Shown here: in pieces, positions 1 through 8,508 of the stretch | Layout: each line of letters opens with the position of its first letter | How positions within the stretch are numbered: position 1 is the stretch's first letter | DNA from: RGIG4608 sp045635885 | GTDB lineage: Bacteria; Bacillota; Clostridia; Oscillospirales; CAG-272 | NCBI GenBank assembly: GCA_045635885.1 | Contig: JAZTWO010000033.1 | Span: forward strand, 1 to 32,904 | Direction of reading: 5' to 3' | DNA length: 32,904 bases | The notes under the pieces: model-generated | What the model was told of the DNA's origin: nothing | Seen by the model: only the letters and a program-made list of their open reading frames with translations | Database searches by the model: none | Position numbers and translations under genes: made by a program

Positions 1-145
1 TAAAATCACCATATTGTGTGTACAATGTCGCTTATCGTAGGGGACGACGTCCCGACGTCCCGTTCCAAACACAAACTAACTTTTTATATCACACAAAAAT
101 ATTTCTCTATGTTTGAAACGGACGCACACGGTGCGCCCCTACGGA
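1..145. repeat. Dispersed intergenic repeat, first copies
   Basis: Two modules of a repeat family recur near 7690-8170. Bases 1-40 match 7869-7908 in the same orientation. Bases about 69-142 match the reverse complement of about 7688-7767, including the run CACAAACTAACTTTTTATAT and the stretch ACGCACACGGTGCGCCC. Modules typically begin GTAGGGG, have a short palindromic centre and end in CAAACTAACTTTTT. No coding function is visible. The copies abut the broken 3' end of the glycosyltransferase. Confidence 0.75.
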
Positions 146-194
146 TTTGCAAATCTAACAACGTACTCCGTTTGACAATTGTGCGCCCTGCATT

Positions 195-725
195 TCAGGG
201 AAATTTCACCCCATTTTCGACAATTTCAATCTGATTTTCGGGGACACCGTGCGACACCAAATGCCGCTTTATGTCATCGCTCACCGCAATTGTTCTGTCG
301 CCCCAACAGGATAAAAATCTTCGGGGAAATTTCATCGAAAACATTGCGTGTGCGGTGGTAACAAGCGGAATTTTCCTCCATCTGCAAACATTTTTCGCCA
401 AAAAAGCCATTCTGCGTGTGTGCGAATGAACAACATCGGGCATTTCGCTCTCAATATATCTTCGAATTTTCCGACGTGCGCCCCAAAATCGAGCCAACAG
501 CATTCCGTTCAACACAAGCTGAGCACTCCCCTCTCCGCCCAGTCCCAAAAAATCGGGCAACGGAAGAATTTTCACCCCTCGTTTTTGCAATTTCTCCGCA
601 ATTTCACCACCCGAGGTTGCGATTAACACCTCGCACCCGCATCGAATCAGCTCCAGCGCAAGCGTTTCGACGTGCGTTTCCGCCCCGCCAATCCCAAGCG
701 AATCTATTAGCATCAAAATTTTCAT
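195..725 (-). pseudogene. Truncated family 4 glycosyltransferase
   Basis: This 176-residue frame is the N-terminal half of a GT4 (GT-B fold) glycosyltransferase. Visible features are the start KILMLIDSLGIGGAETH, the acceptor-side motif PDVVHSHT, and the hinge segment TIAVSDDIKRHL...ENQIEIVENGV. Family members usually have about 360-390 residues with a second domain carrying an E-x7-E sugar-nucleotide motif; none of that is present. Translation stops three residues after VENGV, and the DNA to the left is dispersed repeat, so the 3' half was probably lost through a repeat-associated rearrangement. The start at 725 has a purine-rich site (GGAGAGGG) 8-15 bases upstream. A short functional protein is unlikely. 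Confidence 0.7.
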
Positions 726-823
726 TTTTCCGTCCCTCTCCTAACTTTTTACTATTATTTTAACCCCGAAACGAAAAATTAAGCAAAAAACCACGATATA
801 ATATCTATATATCACATCATTGG

Positions 824-852
824 TTGACAGAACGCTCAAACCGTGATAGAAT
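824..852 (+). promoter_or_regulatory. SigA-type promoter of the large lipoprotein gene
   Basis: TTGACA (824-829) and TAGAAT (847-852) are separated by 17 bases. The start codon lies 45 bases downstream of the -10 box. Confidence 0.6.
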
Positions 853-896
853 ATAATCAAAATTCCAACAAACTTAAACGTAAAAGGAAGAAAATT

Positions 897-3800
897 ATGA
901 AAAAAACGATTAGAATTAAACAAATCGTGCTTGCATTAATGCTGATTGCCACATTGGCTCTCGTTTCGTGCGGATTTAGAGGTTGCAAAGCTCAATGCGA
1001 TCACAAATGGGACTTGGGCGTTTTAATAAACGCGACAGAATGTGGCGACGGCGCACAAGCGATGTTCACCTGTAAACTCTGCGGGGAAACAAAGAAAGAC
1101 AACGCAAATACTCACAATTACGTAATAAAGAACACAATAGCCCCTACTTGCACTGCCATGGGTTATTCTGAATTTGAGTGCTCACGTTGCAAATCAAATG
1201 ATTATGTAGTTGCGAACTTTGTAAATGCACTTGGACATAAATACGATACCGACATTGTGGTAAAAGAAGCAACTTGCACCACAAACGGAACACACGAAAA
1301 AGCATGCACAAATTGTGGCAACACACAGGTTTATGCCCAAAGTGCCACGGGGCATACATACGTTTTAATTTCTGAAGAAAGTACACATTCCACCTATCAA
1401 TGTGAACATTGTTTTGAGCTTCTTACCATCAATAGAAGCGAAGAAATAAAAGATTTCACCCTAAAAGAAGAGCTTTTCGACATTGATCCCTCTTTTTCAT
1501 TTGATATAATTTCCTCTCAGGATGAGAATTTCATTAGACAAAACCTCAAAATTCTTAACAACTATTATAACAATTCAGAACACGAAGATAGCGTTCTTGA
1601 AAACTATGCTTTAAACTATAAAGGCAGCAACACTTGGACGGTATCACTCCCCAACGGTTACGATTATGCTACCACATATATCGCAAAACCACAAGGCGAC
1701 ATTACCTTTGCCAATTACAAGTGTAAAAACCTTGTCTTTACTACTATTCAAGACCCAAATCATGTTAACACATATAAATATACAGACGGTATAGTTTTCT
1801 TGCAAGCTATGGAAAATGCTAATCCGGGGTACTATCCTTATGCTGTATTTTCAAGTCCAGAAAGCGAATATTTATATGTCAACGTTCATAAGATTGACGG
1901 TCTTGTGAAAGATATGCTCTTGTGCGTTGGCGATGCCACTTGTAAAGAAGAATTAAATTTTGGCAAAGAAATATATTTTGGAAAAATTTACGATTTTTAT
2001 CCATTACCAGACGGTAGCTTTATGATGCTGCTTTCAAAACCAGATGTAGCAGAGATATACGACGAGCTTGATATTTATTCTTCGGGTGACATTGATTTTG
2101 ATAATGCTAAGATTGATTCAGAACAACTTGAAGCAGAGCTAATTTCATCTCTTTATGAGAGTGATGATTTTATTAAATTCTTGAGTGTTGTCAATGTTTC
2201 TGCTAACGAGTATTATACCCAACACGGATATTATGCCGAAGAACTTTCTGACATTAAGTCCTTTATGGACAATATAGAACTTGACCATAAATACACAACA
2301 AGCGGCAATTCTCTTACCGCATGGGTAAAGGGAACATTAAGCATTCCTATCAAAAATAGTAATAGAATACAAATCGGCTCGTTCAACGTTAGTTTCTATG
2401 TAGAGTTGAGCACCGAAATTTCATACACGGCTTCATTTGAACTTGAAAACTTGCAATTCGACCTAAAAATAACCCAAACAGATAATTTTAATTTCAATTT
2501 TAATGTCTCTATCGACATTGATTATTCTTTGGATGAGCGCCCATACATTCAAAACACAGAAACAGGTAAAATTCACCGTTCAGGTTGTGTACATTTAAGC
2601 AGCATCAAAGACACGTCAATACTCAAGGGGTTATCTGTTGAAACTGCTGAAAAATATATTAAAGGAAATCCCAATTTAGGATGCAAGCATTGTCAACCCA
2701 TAGTTGGATTTAAAAGCGAGTTGGTAGTATTAAATACCAATTCTAAAGTTATTCACGCATACGGATGCGCTACATTAACAAACATATCCGATTCAAACAA
2801 AAAACTTAGCAAAGAAAAGGCAGGATATTGGATTGAGCAGGGTTATTCTTGCTGTGATTTGTGTCATCCCGATGCAAGAGAAGAAACCAACTATAAGGCA
2901 ATCTATGTTCAAAAACTGTATTGCTCCGACTGGGAAGATGTTGCCACCGATATAAGACAATGGGCAAAAGATAGCGGCGCTACAGGTCACAATCAAGCAG
3001 GAATTAATTTCACAACTATAAATTTGTCACTTGGTGGTTCACCCGTTTTTCTTTCATTTGATTTTAATTTAGTTTTAACTCTCGATATTAAAGCATCATT
3101 CAACTACGAATATGCTTATGAACACACTAATATATATGGTTTTCGTACCGTTTGGTTAGATGTTGATAAATATTTTATCGACGTTTCTTCAGAAACCACC
3201 AAAAATCATTGTTCGGTTGCAGGAGAAGCGGAACTTAGAGTAGGATTATTAGTTGATGTTAATATTAATATATTGGGTTGTCAAGCATTTGCGGCAGGCA
3301 TAACTGCGGAATTGGGTGTTTATGCAAGATTAGCGGGTATTTTAGAATGGGATCAAATAAGCAACGAAAACTATGTTGCCGCCTTCTTTGAAGCGGGCAT
3401 TTACGTTGATATTAATGCTTATTATAACTTCGTAGAATGGGACGGCACACTCAACATTTATGATGACAAATGGGCATTTTTGACCCTTGGCTATGAAAGA
3501 GCATACTTCGCCTATGAAACCTACCACGATACACTCGTTATTAATGGATACTTAGACATTGACGAAGCCAATATTCTTAAAGTAAAATATTTTGATCTCA
3601 AAACCATGGATACAAGCATAGATGAATTGTCCATGTTTGAAAGTAGCAAATATGATGTAAACATATATTTTGAAAACGGACAATATTGTGATATAGTTAA
3701 CGGTATTGTTATTGCTAAAGATGGCGCTCCTAGTCAATTTGAAGACACTATGATTATCACAGTCAGCTGCGATTCAAAATGGAGCAGCTTGGAAAAAGAA

Positions 3801-4799
3801 AACTATGTTTATTATCTTGGCTATTATGAGATTGATATAATCTTTAACGTTAAAAACAACGGGCTTGCTTATCAGCTTAACAGCGATGGTGTTAGCTATT
3901 CAGTTGTTGGAATTGGAACTTGTACTGATACCAACCTTGTAATTCCAAACAATTATAAAGGTTTTCCTGTAACTGCTATTGCCAATTCTGCTTTTTGGGG
4001 ATGTACATTTGAAAGTGTTAATATTCCCAATTCCGTAATTACTATTGGTGATGATGCATTTAGAGATTGCATTAGACTTGCCAATGTAAACATTCCCAAT
4101 TCCGTAAAACACATTGGATATGGTACATTTAGAGGTTGTATATCTCTTGAAAGTATTGTTATTCCAGATTCAGTATTAACATTGAACAGTTCTGTTTTTA
4201 TGGATTGCACTACTCTTACAGATGTTGTTGTTGGTAATTCGGTAACCGCTATTCCTGCATCATGTTTTAGATATTGCCTTTCTTTGAGAAATGTAACTAT
4301 TGGTTCTTCAGTGACATGGATTTCTCATTCTTCTTTTGAATATTGTATGTCTTTAACCAATATTAATTACAATGGTAAGCTCTCACAATGGAAATCCATA
4401 GATAAAGGTAACAATTGGAACTATAATACAGGAAAGTACACAATCAGATGTAAAGATGGTGTGTATGATTCTACAGGACCTGACGGTCCACGTCCCGTTG
4501 TTGGCAGTTGGTCTGTAATAGGAACAATGGAAGGCACGGTATGGAACGTTGATTTTGAATTAGTAGAAATATCAAGCGGGAAATACCGTAGTGCGCCCCT
4601 GTATTTCAACGCAAACGGTGAATTCAAATGCAGAATGGATGGTTCTTGGGATTTAAACTTTGGCAAGAATGGTGACATCAATGGAGAAAACTGTTTAATT
4701 AATTCGGCAGGATACTATATAATTGAATTCATTTGGGACGGTATGAGCAGAAGGCCAACAATTAACGTGATTCCTTGTGATTCAAACGGAAATTATTGA
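897..4799 (+). CDS. Large surface lipoprotein with BspA-type leucine-rich repeats
   Basis: The product has 1300 residues. The start at 897 follows AGGAAG at 885-890 and begins a lipoprotein signal with lipobox LVSC (Cys25). Residues about 30-170 hold Cys/His-rich repeats of the form ATCTxxG...CxxCG...GH. Residues about 545-605 and 608-660 are two copies of a motif (HxxGC...L...A...GxxxCxxC) that recalls the Cys-rich metal-binding region found in Ada-like proteins. Residues about 1000-1165 contain five or six BspA-type leucine-rich repeats (VNIPNSVxxIGxxAFxxC). The last ~100 residues resemble starch-binding SusE/SusF domains (IGTMEGTxW...F...GSWDLNFG). The middle is beta-rich and unrecognised. 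A role in surface binding of host or carbohydrate ligands is inferred, not shown. It is a single-gene unit with its own promoter and terminator. Confidence 0.8.
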   Translation: MKKTIRIKQIVLALMLIATLALVSCGFRGCKAQCDHKWDLGVLINATECGDGAQAMFTCKLCGETKKDNANTHNYVIKNTIAPTCTAMGYSEFECSRCKSNDYVVANFVNALGHKYDTDIVVKEATCTTNGTHEKACTNCGNTQVYAQSATGHTYVLISEESTHSTYQCEHCFELLTINRSEEIKDFTLKEELFDIDPSFSFDIISSQDENFIRQNLKILNNYYNNSEHEDSVLENYALNYKGSNTWTVSLPNGYDYATTYIAKPQGDITFANYKCKNLVFTTIQDPNHVNTYKYTDGIVFLQAMENANPGYYPYAVFSSPESEYLYVNVHKIDGLVKDMLLCVGDATCKEELNFGKEIYFGKIYDFYPLPDGSFMMLLSKPDVAEIYDELDIYSSGDIDFDNAKIDSEQLEAELISSLYESDDFIKFLSVVNVSANEYYTQHGYYAEELSDIKSFMDNIELDHKYTTSGNSLTAWVKGTLSIPIKNSNRIQIGSFNVSFYVELSTEISYTASFELENLQFDLKITQTDNFNFNFNVSIDIDYSLDERPYIQNTETGKIHRSGCVHLSSIKDTSILKGLSVETAEKYIKGNPNLGCKHCQPIVGFKSELVVLNTNSKVIHAYGCATLTNISDSNKKLSKEKAGYWIEQGYSCCDLCHPDAREETNYKAIYVQKLYCSDWEDVATDIRQWAKDSGATGHNQAGINFTTINLSLGGSPVFLSFDFNLVLTLDIKASFNYEYAYEHTNIYGFRTVWLDVDKYFIDVSSETTKNHCSVAGEAELRVGLLVDVNINILGCQAFAAGITAELGVYARLAGILEWDQISNENYVAAFFEAGIYVDINAYYNFVEWDGTLNIYDDKWAFLTLGYERAYFAYETYHDTLVINGYLDIDEANILKVKYFDLKTMDTSIDELSMFESSKYDVNIYFENGQYCDIVNGIVIAKDGAPSQFEDTMIITVSCDSKWSSLEKENYVYYLGYYEIDIIFNVKNNGLAYQLNSDGVSYSVVGIGTCTDTNLVIPNNYKGFPVTAIANSAFWGCTFESVNIPNSVITIGDDAFRDCIRLANVNIPNSVKHIGYGTFRGCISLESIVIPDSVLTLNSSVFMDCTTLTDVVVGNSVTAIPASCFRYCLSLRNVTIGSSVTWISHSSFEYCMSLTNINYNGKLSQWKSIDKGNNWNYNTGKYTIRCKDGVYDSTGPDGPRPVVGSWSVIGTMEGTVWNVDFELVEISSGKYRSAPLYFNANGEFKCRMDGSWDLNFGKNGDINGENCLINSAGYYIIEFIWDGMSRRPTINVIPCDSNGNY

Positions 4800-4826
4800 T
4801 ATTTAAACATTATGTAAAAAACAAAC

Positions 4827-4855
4827 GGTGAGGATTGCTCCTCACCATTTTTTTT
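4827..4855 (+). terminator. Intrinsic terminator, probably bidirectional
   Basis: An 8-bp stem GGTGAGGA/TCCTCACC with loop TTGC is followed by eight T. On the minus strand the same stem is followed by GTTTGTTTTTT, so it can also end the convergent DUF378 gene. Confidence 0.85.
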
Positions 4856-5069
4856 AGGCGTGCGACACGATTTCTTCGTCGCTTTCACGGAAGAGAAGGG
4901 AGATGCACCAAATTCCCGCAAGGGCAACAACCGTATAAATTATCCTTGCAAGCATGGTTGCAGGACCGCCGCAAATCCACGCAACAATGTCAAACTGGAA
5001 CAAACCAATGCTACCCCAGTTCAACGCACCAATGATGGTTAAAATCAATGAAATTTTGTCAATAATCAT
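4854..5069 (-). CDS. DUF378 family small membrane protein (YuzA-like)
   Basis: The product has 71 residues. The start at 5069 was chosen because GGAGG (5078-5082) lies 8 bases upstream and because the family begins here (MIIDKISLILTIIGALNWG). Two hydrophobic helices are visible (about 5-25 and 38-58). The diagnostic DUF378 pieces are ALNWGSIGLF and a C-terminal ARIIYTVVALAGIW. Family function is unknown. It is convergent with the large lipoprotein gene and shares its terminator. A weak TTGACA (minus strand, 5182-5187) lies upstream without a good -10 box. Confidence 0.85.
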   Translation of the reverse strand: MIIDKISLILTIIGALNWGSIGLFQFDIVAWICGGPATMLARIIYTVVALAGIWCISLLFRESDEEIVSHA

Positions 5070-5197
5070 AAATTTGACCTCCAAATATAAACATATTAAT
5101 ATATTCATACTGCGCAGAAAAAATCTGCTTGGCATTATTTTGCACAGATTTTCAATTTTTTATTCAATTTTGTTTTTGTTGTGTCAATTTTGAATAA

Positions 5198-5323
5198 ATA
5201 GAGCGAAGTGGCTCTCAAGTCGTTAAGGTCTACCTTGATGGCAAAGAGGTCGCATCCTCCGTTGAAAAGGCACAGCGCGAACGTGGTGCAAGCCTTATGG
5301 GTAATGAGGTTTATTCGTATTAA
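5198..5323 (+). pseudogene. Remnant of a phage-like tail protein C-terminus
   Basis: A 41-codon open stretch without a start codon follows an in-frame TAA and ends at TAA 5321-5323. It reads VVKVYLDGKEVASSVEKAQR then ERGASLMGNEVYSY. This resembles the C-terminal tail of phage tail tape-measure or related tail proteins (VYLDGKEV...G...). The match is from memory of the family, so the exact parent protein is uncertain. It suggests that a prophage once lay here and was almost entirely deleted. Confidence 0.45.
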
Positions 5324-5331
5324 ATAACAGT

Positions 5332-5359
5332 AAAAGGCGCGGATTTCTCCGCGCCTTTT
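5332..5359. terminator. Intrinsic terminator hairpin, A/T on both sides
   Basis: An 11-bp stem AAAAGGCGCGG/CCGCGCCTTTT has a 6-base loop. It follows the phage-like remnant and precedes the 3' end of the convergent membrane protein gene, so it could work in either direction. Confidence 0.75.
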
Positions 5360-5412
5360 GGTATATTATTATGGCAATGTTAGTAATATTTATTATTCTA
5401 TATTTAAGTTCT

Positions 5413-5970
5413 CTAGTCCATCCATGGTATTCCAAAGTATTCTAATATTACTATAACTATCCCTGCTATTGTGCTAATTTCTAAGAAATGGAGAACTCTT
5501 TTTAATCCAATATAATTGACTTGAGCGGTTGGACATTTTTTCTTAATTAAATGTGTCATGATTAAGGAAGGGTTTGTTACTTCAAATGAAACTTTATTTT
5601 CTTTACAATACAAACTTAGTGTAACGGGTTTAGCACGTGCTACAAAAAGATTGCCTAGGGAAAAAGATATATGCGTAATGTCTTTGTAATAAATAGTCTG
5701 TGGTATCCCATTATTTTCTATTACCAAGAATTCATCGTTTAATGTAATAGTCATTTTCTGAAATAAGTTGAACACTAAATTTAGCAAATATAGAAATATA
5801 ATATAAGCCGGGATACCGATGATTATTAAAGCGATGCCTATTTTAAAAAAATAGGCAAATCCTTCCGTGTTGAATGACAAACCAACAATAAATAGTGCAG
5901 GAACTAATGAGAGTAAAAATTCGGTCAATCCACATGCAAACGATACTGTTAAATTCCTTTTAAATTTCAT
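5413..5970 (-). CDS. Membrane protein with PH-like region, unrecognised
   Basis: The product has 185 residues. The start at 5970 was chosen for the AAGGAG site (5981-5986) and because the longer frame upstream overlaps an RHS remnant in another frame. There are two strong membrane helices (about 8-33 and 41-70), a soluble beta-rich region (about 73-145) that resembles bacterial PH/YcxB-like domains, and a C-terminal helix (about 163-180). I do not recognise a named family. Its position directly behind an RHS fragment is where immunity genes of RHS toxins normally lie, so an orphan immunity protein is possible but unproven. A strong promoter lies at 6104-6132. Confidence 0.65.
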   Translation of the reverse strand: MKFKRNLTVSFACGLTEFLLSLVPALFIVGLSFNTEGFAYFFKIGIALIIIGIPAYIIFLYLLNLVFNLFQKMTITLNDEFLVIENNGIPQTIYYKDITHISFSLGNLFVARAKPVTLSLYCKENKVSFEVTNPSLIMTHLIKKKCPTAQVNYIGLKRVLHFLEISTIAGIVIVILEYFGIPWMD

Positions 5971-6079
5971 GATAATAACACTCCTTTGCACCATTTGAGT
6001 TATAAATTGCAATAACGTCGCCCTGAAGGTTTCGCTGATAGTAGAAAGCACCCTTATCAACACCACTTGCGATGTAAAT
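5960..6079 (-). pseudogene. RHS-repeat protein remnant
   Basis: An in-phase stretch on the minus strand reads YIASGVDKGAFYYQRNLQGD, then VIAIYNSNG, before running into the membrane protein's start region and stopping at TAA 5962-5960. The segment FYYQRNLQGDVIAIYNSNG is the hallmark of RHS/YD-repeat core proteins just before their variable C-terminal toxin. Only about 35 codons survive, with a stop codon immediately upstream, so it is a relic now lying in the 5' leader of the membrane gene. Confidence 0.75.
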
Positions 6080-6103
6080 TTAACACTTAATATTTCCAAT
6101 TCC

Positions 6104-6132
6104 ATTATACTTGTATAGGAAGGTTTTGTCAA
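6104..6132 (-). promoter_or_regulatory. SigA-type promoter of the PH-like membrane gene
   Basis: On the minus strand TTGACA (6132-6127) and TATAAT (6109-6104) are separated by 17 bases, a perfect consensus. The transcript would carry a leader of about 125 bases that includes the RHS remnant. Confidence 0.75.
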
Positions 6133-6199
6133 GAGGGTTGCCACAAGCATAGTCAACATTGGGAAACATCACTCAAATCGGTCTTTTGAACACAACCCC

Positions 6200-6240
6200 C
6201 CTTGACTTTGCATGTTTTTGGTGTTATAATCAAGTCAAGG
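6200..6240 (+). promoter_or_regulatory. Promoter of the tandem lipoproteins inside an inverted repeat
   Basis: TTGACT (6202-6207) and TATAAT (6225-6230) are 17 bases apart. The -35 box lies inside CCTTGACTT (6200-6208), whose exact reverse complement AAGTCAAGG occurs at 6232-6240 just past the -10 box. The 9-bp arms bracket the promoter and could be a repressor site. Confidence 0.7.
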
Positions 6241-6290
6241 ACGGAATTTATACACAAATCCGCCAAAAATTAGAAGGAAGGAAAAAAATT

Positions 6291-6938
6291 ATGAAGAAAA
6301 TTTTATCACTTACACTTGTTTGCATTATGATGTTCTCGGCTCTTGCGCTCACATCCTGTGATGACGTTTACAAGAGCGCAGAAAGCTTTGTTAAAGAAAA
6401 GCTTGAAGAATGGGGCGTTGTTGAAGCAAGAACAACCATTACAAGAGAAGAGTGGGATGCACTCGTAAACACAAAGAACTTAACACTCATCTTATCAAGC
6501 GATGGAAATTTAATGAAATATGAAATAAGTGAATACGCAATATACATTAACTATTCAGGCCAACGTGTTTACTATGCAAAGGTTGACAACAAGCCGTTAA
6601 TAATTATTCAGGATGAAGCCGGCAATTGGATTGGTGGCGAATTCTCAAACGAATGGCCCACTTTAGATATGGCAGCCCTCTTGGGTGGCGAAGAAATGTT
6701 CGATTCTTTGATTTATGACGAAGCGAGAAAAGTATATACAATCGAAAAAAACGGTTCTCACGGTGAATTCAAATTCGAAAACGGTCGCCTTATTGAAGCT
6801 GTAATTACCTCTCCCGACTCTGCAGATAAGGTTACAATCACAAAGGTTGGCACAACTGTGGTTGAACTCCCCGATTACATTCCTTATGAAGAGTACATTG
6901 CAAACGGCGGATACGGAACAAGTACAGCTCCCAACTAA
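6291..6938 (+). CDS. Small lipoprotein, first of a tandem pair
   Basis: The product has 215 residues. The start at 6291 follows an AAGGAAGGA site and opens a lipoprotein signal with lipobox LTSC (Cys23). The mature part has no domain I can name; it is beta-rich with charged segments and an EEWDALV...N...L...G motif also seen in the next gene (EEWMDNW...N...L). It is probably anchored to the outer face of the membrane. Thirty-four bases separate it from its paralogue and the two share a promoter and a terminator, so they form an operon. Confidence 0.8.
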   Translation: MKKILSLTLVCIMMFSALALTSCDDVYKSAESFVKEKLEEWGVVEARTTITREEWDALVNTKNLTLILSSDGNLMKYEISEYAIYINYSGQRVYYAKVDNKPLIIIQDEAGNWIGGEFSNEWPTLDMAALLGGEEMFDSLIYDEARKVYTIEKNGSHGEFKFENGRLIEAVITSPDSADKVTITKVGTTVVELPDYIPYEEYIANGGYGTSTAPN

Positions 6939-6972
6939 AAAAGCGCAAAATTGACGCAGAAAGGCATAATTT

Positions 6973-7584
6973 ATGAAGAAAATTTTATCACTTGCACTTG
7001 TTTGCATTATGATGTTCTCGGCACTTGCGCTCACATCCTGTGATGATATTATGGGAATGGTTGAAAGCTTTATCAAAAATCAAGGGCAGATCACCGATGA
7101 TAGCAAAAACGTTAGAACAACCATCACAAAAGAAGAATGGATGGATAACTGGACTTCAAAAAACTACACACTCCAGCTTGATTCAGATTATATGAAAATG
7201 AATGTGGTTGCCACAGAAAATGCCATTAAAGTCTCACAGGACGAAATTTCAGAAATTTGTGCAATTATTGATGATGTTATTTATTCAATTGAAAAAATTG
7301 ATGGCGTTTGGCTTGCTTCACCTTACAATTTCGAATGGCCTGAGATGGCTTTAATTCAAGTTGTTGAAGTGGTTGATCCTGAAATAATGTTTGAAAATTT
7401 GACATATGACGAAACAACAAAATTGTATAGCGCATATGACGCAGAAACCAACTCTTCCATGAGCTTTAGATTTGAAGACGGCTTGATGGTTGATGGTATT
7501 ATCAACATCCCCGGATACATCTACATACATATTACGAACGTTGGAAAAACCACACTCGAGCTTCCCGAGTTCAATTTTGCTTAA
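6973..7584 (+). CDS. Small lipoprotein, second of a tandem pair
   Basis: The product has 203 residues with the same lipoprotein signal (Cys23). Over the first ~75 bases it differs from the upstream gene at only two positions, whereas the mature parts have diverged strongly, keeping only scattered matches (RTTIT-x-EEW, F-x-F-ENGL/EDGL, ITxVGxT-x-ELP). This pattern fits duplication followed by divergence of the exported domain. The function is unknown. AGAAAGG lies upstream of the start and a strong terminator follows. Confidence 0.8.
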   Translation: MKKILSLALVCIMMFSALALTSCDDIMGMVESFIKNQGQITDDSKNVRTTITKEEWMDNWTSKNYTLQLDSDYMKMNVVATENAIKVSQDEISEICAIIDDVIYSIEKIDGVWLASPYNFEWPEMALIQVVEVVDPEIMFENLTYDETTKLYSAYDAETNSSMSFRFEDGLMVDGIINIPGYIYIHITNVGKTTLELPEFNFA

Positions 7585-7595
7585 TAAATAAACAT

Positions 7596-7625
7596 AAACC
7601 ACCCGAAATTTTCGGGTGGTTTTTT
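7596..7625 (+). terminator. Intrinsic terminator of the lipoprotein pair
   Basis: A stem of about 12 bp (AAACCACCCGAA with TTCGGGTGGTTT) is followed by a run of T. Confidence 0.85.
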
Positions 7626-7639
7626 GCTTGCTCGGAACG

Positions 7640-8362
7640 TGGCGAAAAGTGAATCCACCTGCGATAGCGACACCATATCGAAAATACCGTAGGGCGCACC
7701 GTGTGCGTCCTTTTTAGACACAGAGAAATGTTTTTGTGTGATATAAAAAGTTAGTTTGGGTTAAATGGGGGAACTACACCCGTCACGGCGATGCCGTGCC
7801 ACCCTCTTCTGCGGAAGAGGGCTCGGTAAGACAACCTTTAGGTGTAGCCGTAAAGCTATTTAACAAGATAAAATCACCATATTGTGTGTATAATGTCGCT
7901 TACTGTAGGGGCTCACTCCGTGAGCCCGCTCTCAAACCCAAACTAACTTTTTGCCTTCCCATTGAGGGGAAGGGGGACCGCCGAGGCGGTGGATGAGGGG
8001 CTCACCATTTAGTTTATGCAATAGATTTCACCACAAACTCCGTAGGGGACGGCACCACGAAGTGTCGTGAGCGCAATGAATGACAACACAGTGTGTTGTC
8101 AGAACGCGAGCGTGACCGAGCCCGCAGGCGAGACCCTCGACGACCCGTTCCCAACCCCAACTAACTCTTCAACAAATCAAAATTTACAGTCTACCTAAAT
8201 GGCTACGCACAAGCAGAGTAAATTTTAGAAAAACAATCCTTGGGGATTGGTTTTCGTAGTTTGGACAAGAAAATCGTCGGTGGGAGTTTACTCACACAAG
8301 GCGATTTTATTGGTCAAACCGATAAAACACTCGTGTTTTGTCGAAAATTTACGCAGACGACC
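7640..8362. repeat. Gene-free region of dispersed repeats
   Basis: I see no real gene between 7626 and 8508. Repeat modules are visible at about 7688-7767 (reverse of 69-142), 7869-7952 (direct match to 1-40, with GTAGGGG...CAAACTAACTTTTT) and 8041-8170 (GTAGGGG...CCAACTAACTC). A perfect palindrome with 9-bp arms, GACAACACA-G-TGTGTTGTC, lies at 8082-8100. A weak open fragment reading KFTVYLNGYAQAE before a stop at 8219-8221 could be another decayed phage-like C-terminus. A short hairpin around AATCCTTGGGGATT lies near 8229-8252. Confidence 0.65.
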
Positions 8363-8464
8363 ACCCAACCCACGCAATAAAAAAGTTTTGCCAAGCTTTT
8401 TCAAAAGCGGAAATCGGTACTTTCTAACTTTTTTTCAAAAGCGGAAATCTTTACTTTGTAACTT
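8363..8464 (+). repeat. 102-bp dispersed repeat, copy A
   Basis: This segment matches the reverse complement of 32761-32862 at more than 90% by eye. Inside it are two ~34-bp tandem units, each starting TTTTTCAAAAGCGGAAAT and ending TAACTT. It lies just beyond the end of sigK and encodes nothing convincing. Confidence 0.8.
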
Positions 8465-8508
8465 TAAAACAGCACTCAACTAAGATACACTGTCCGCAGA
8501 AGCAGTTA

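Noticed and set aside
843..896. Longer GTG start for the large lipoprotein
   Set aside because: The first 18 residues are not a signal peptide, the GTG lies inside the promoter, and a good ribosome site plus lipoprotein signal begins at 897.
5971..6159. N-terminal extension of the PH-like membrane protein to 248 residues
   Set aside because: The extension overlaps an RHS relic in another frame and the promoter, and a proper ribosome site precedes 5970.
7796..7996. 66-residue open frame
   Set aside because: It is made of dispersed repeat sequence, lacks a ribosome site and has no protein-like pattern.
8247..8483. 78-residue open frame ending FFKSG...FFQKRKSLLCNF
   Set aside because: It translates the 102-bp non-coding repeat; the same phrase appears on the other strand at 32681-32896.
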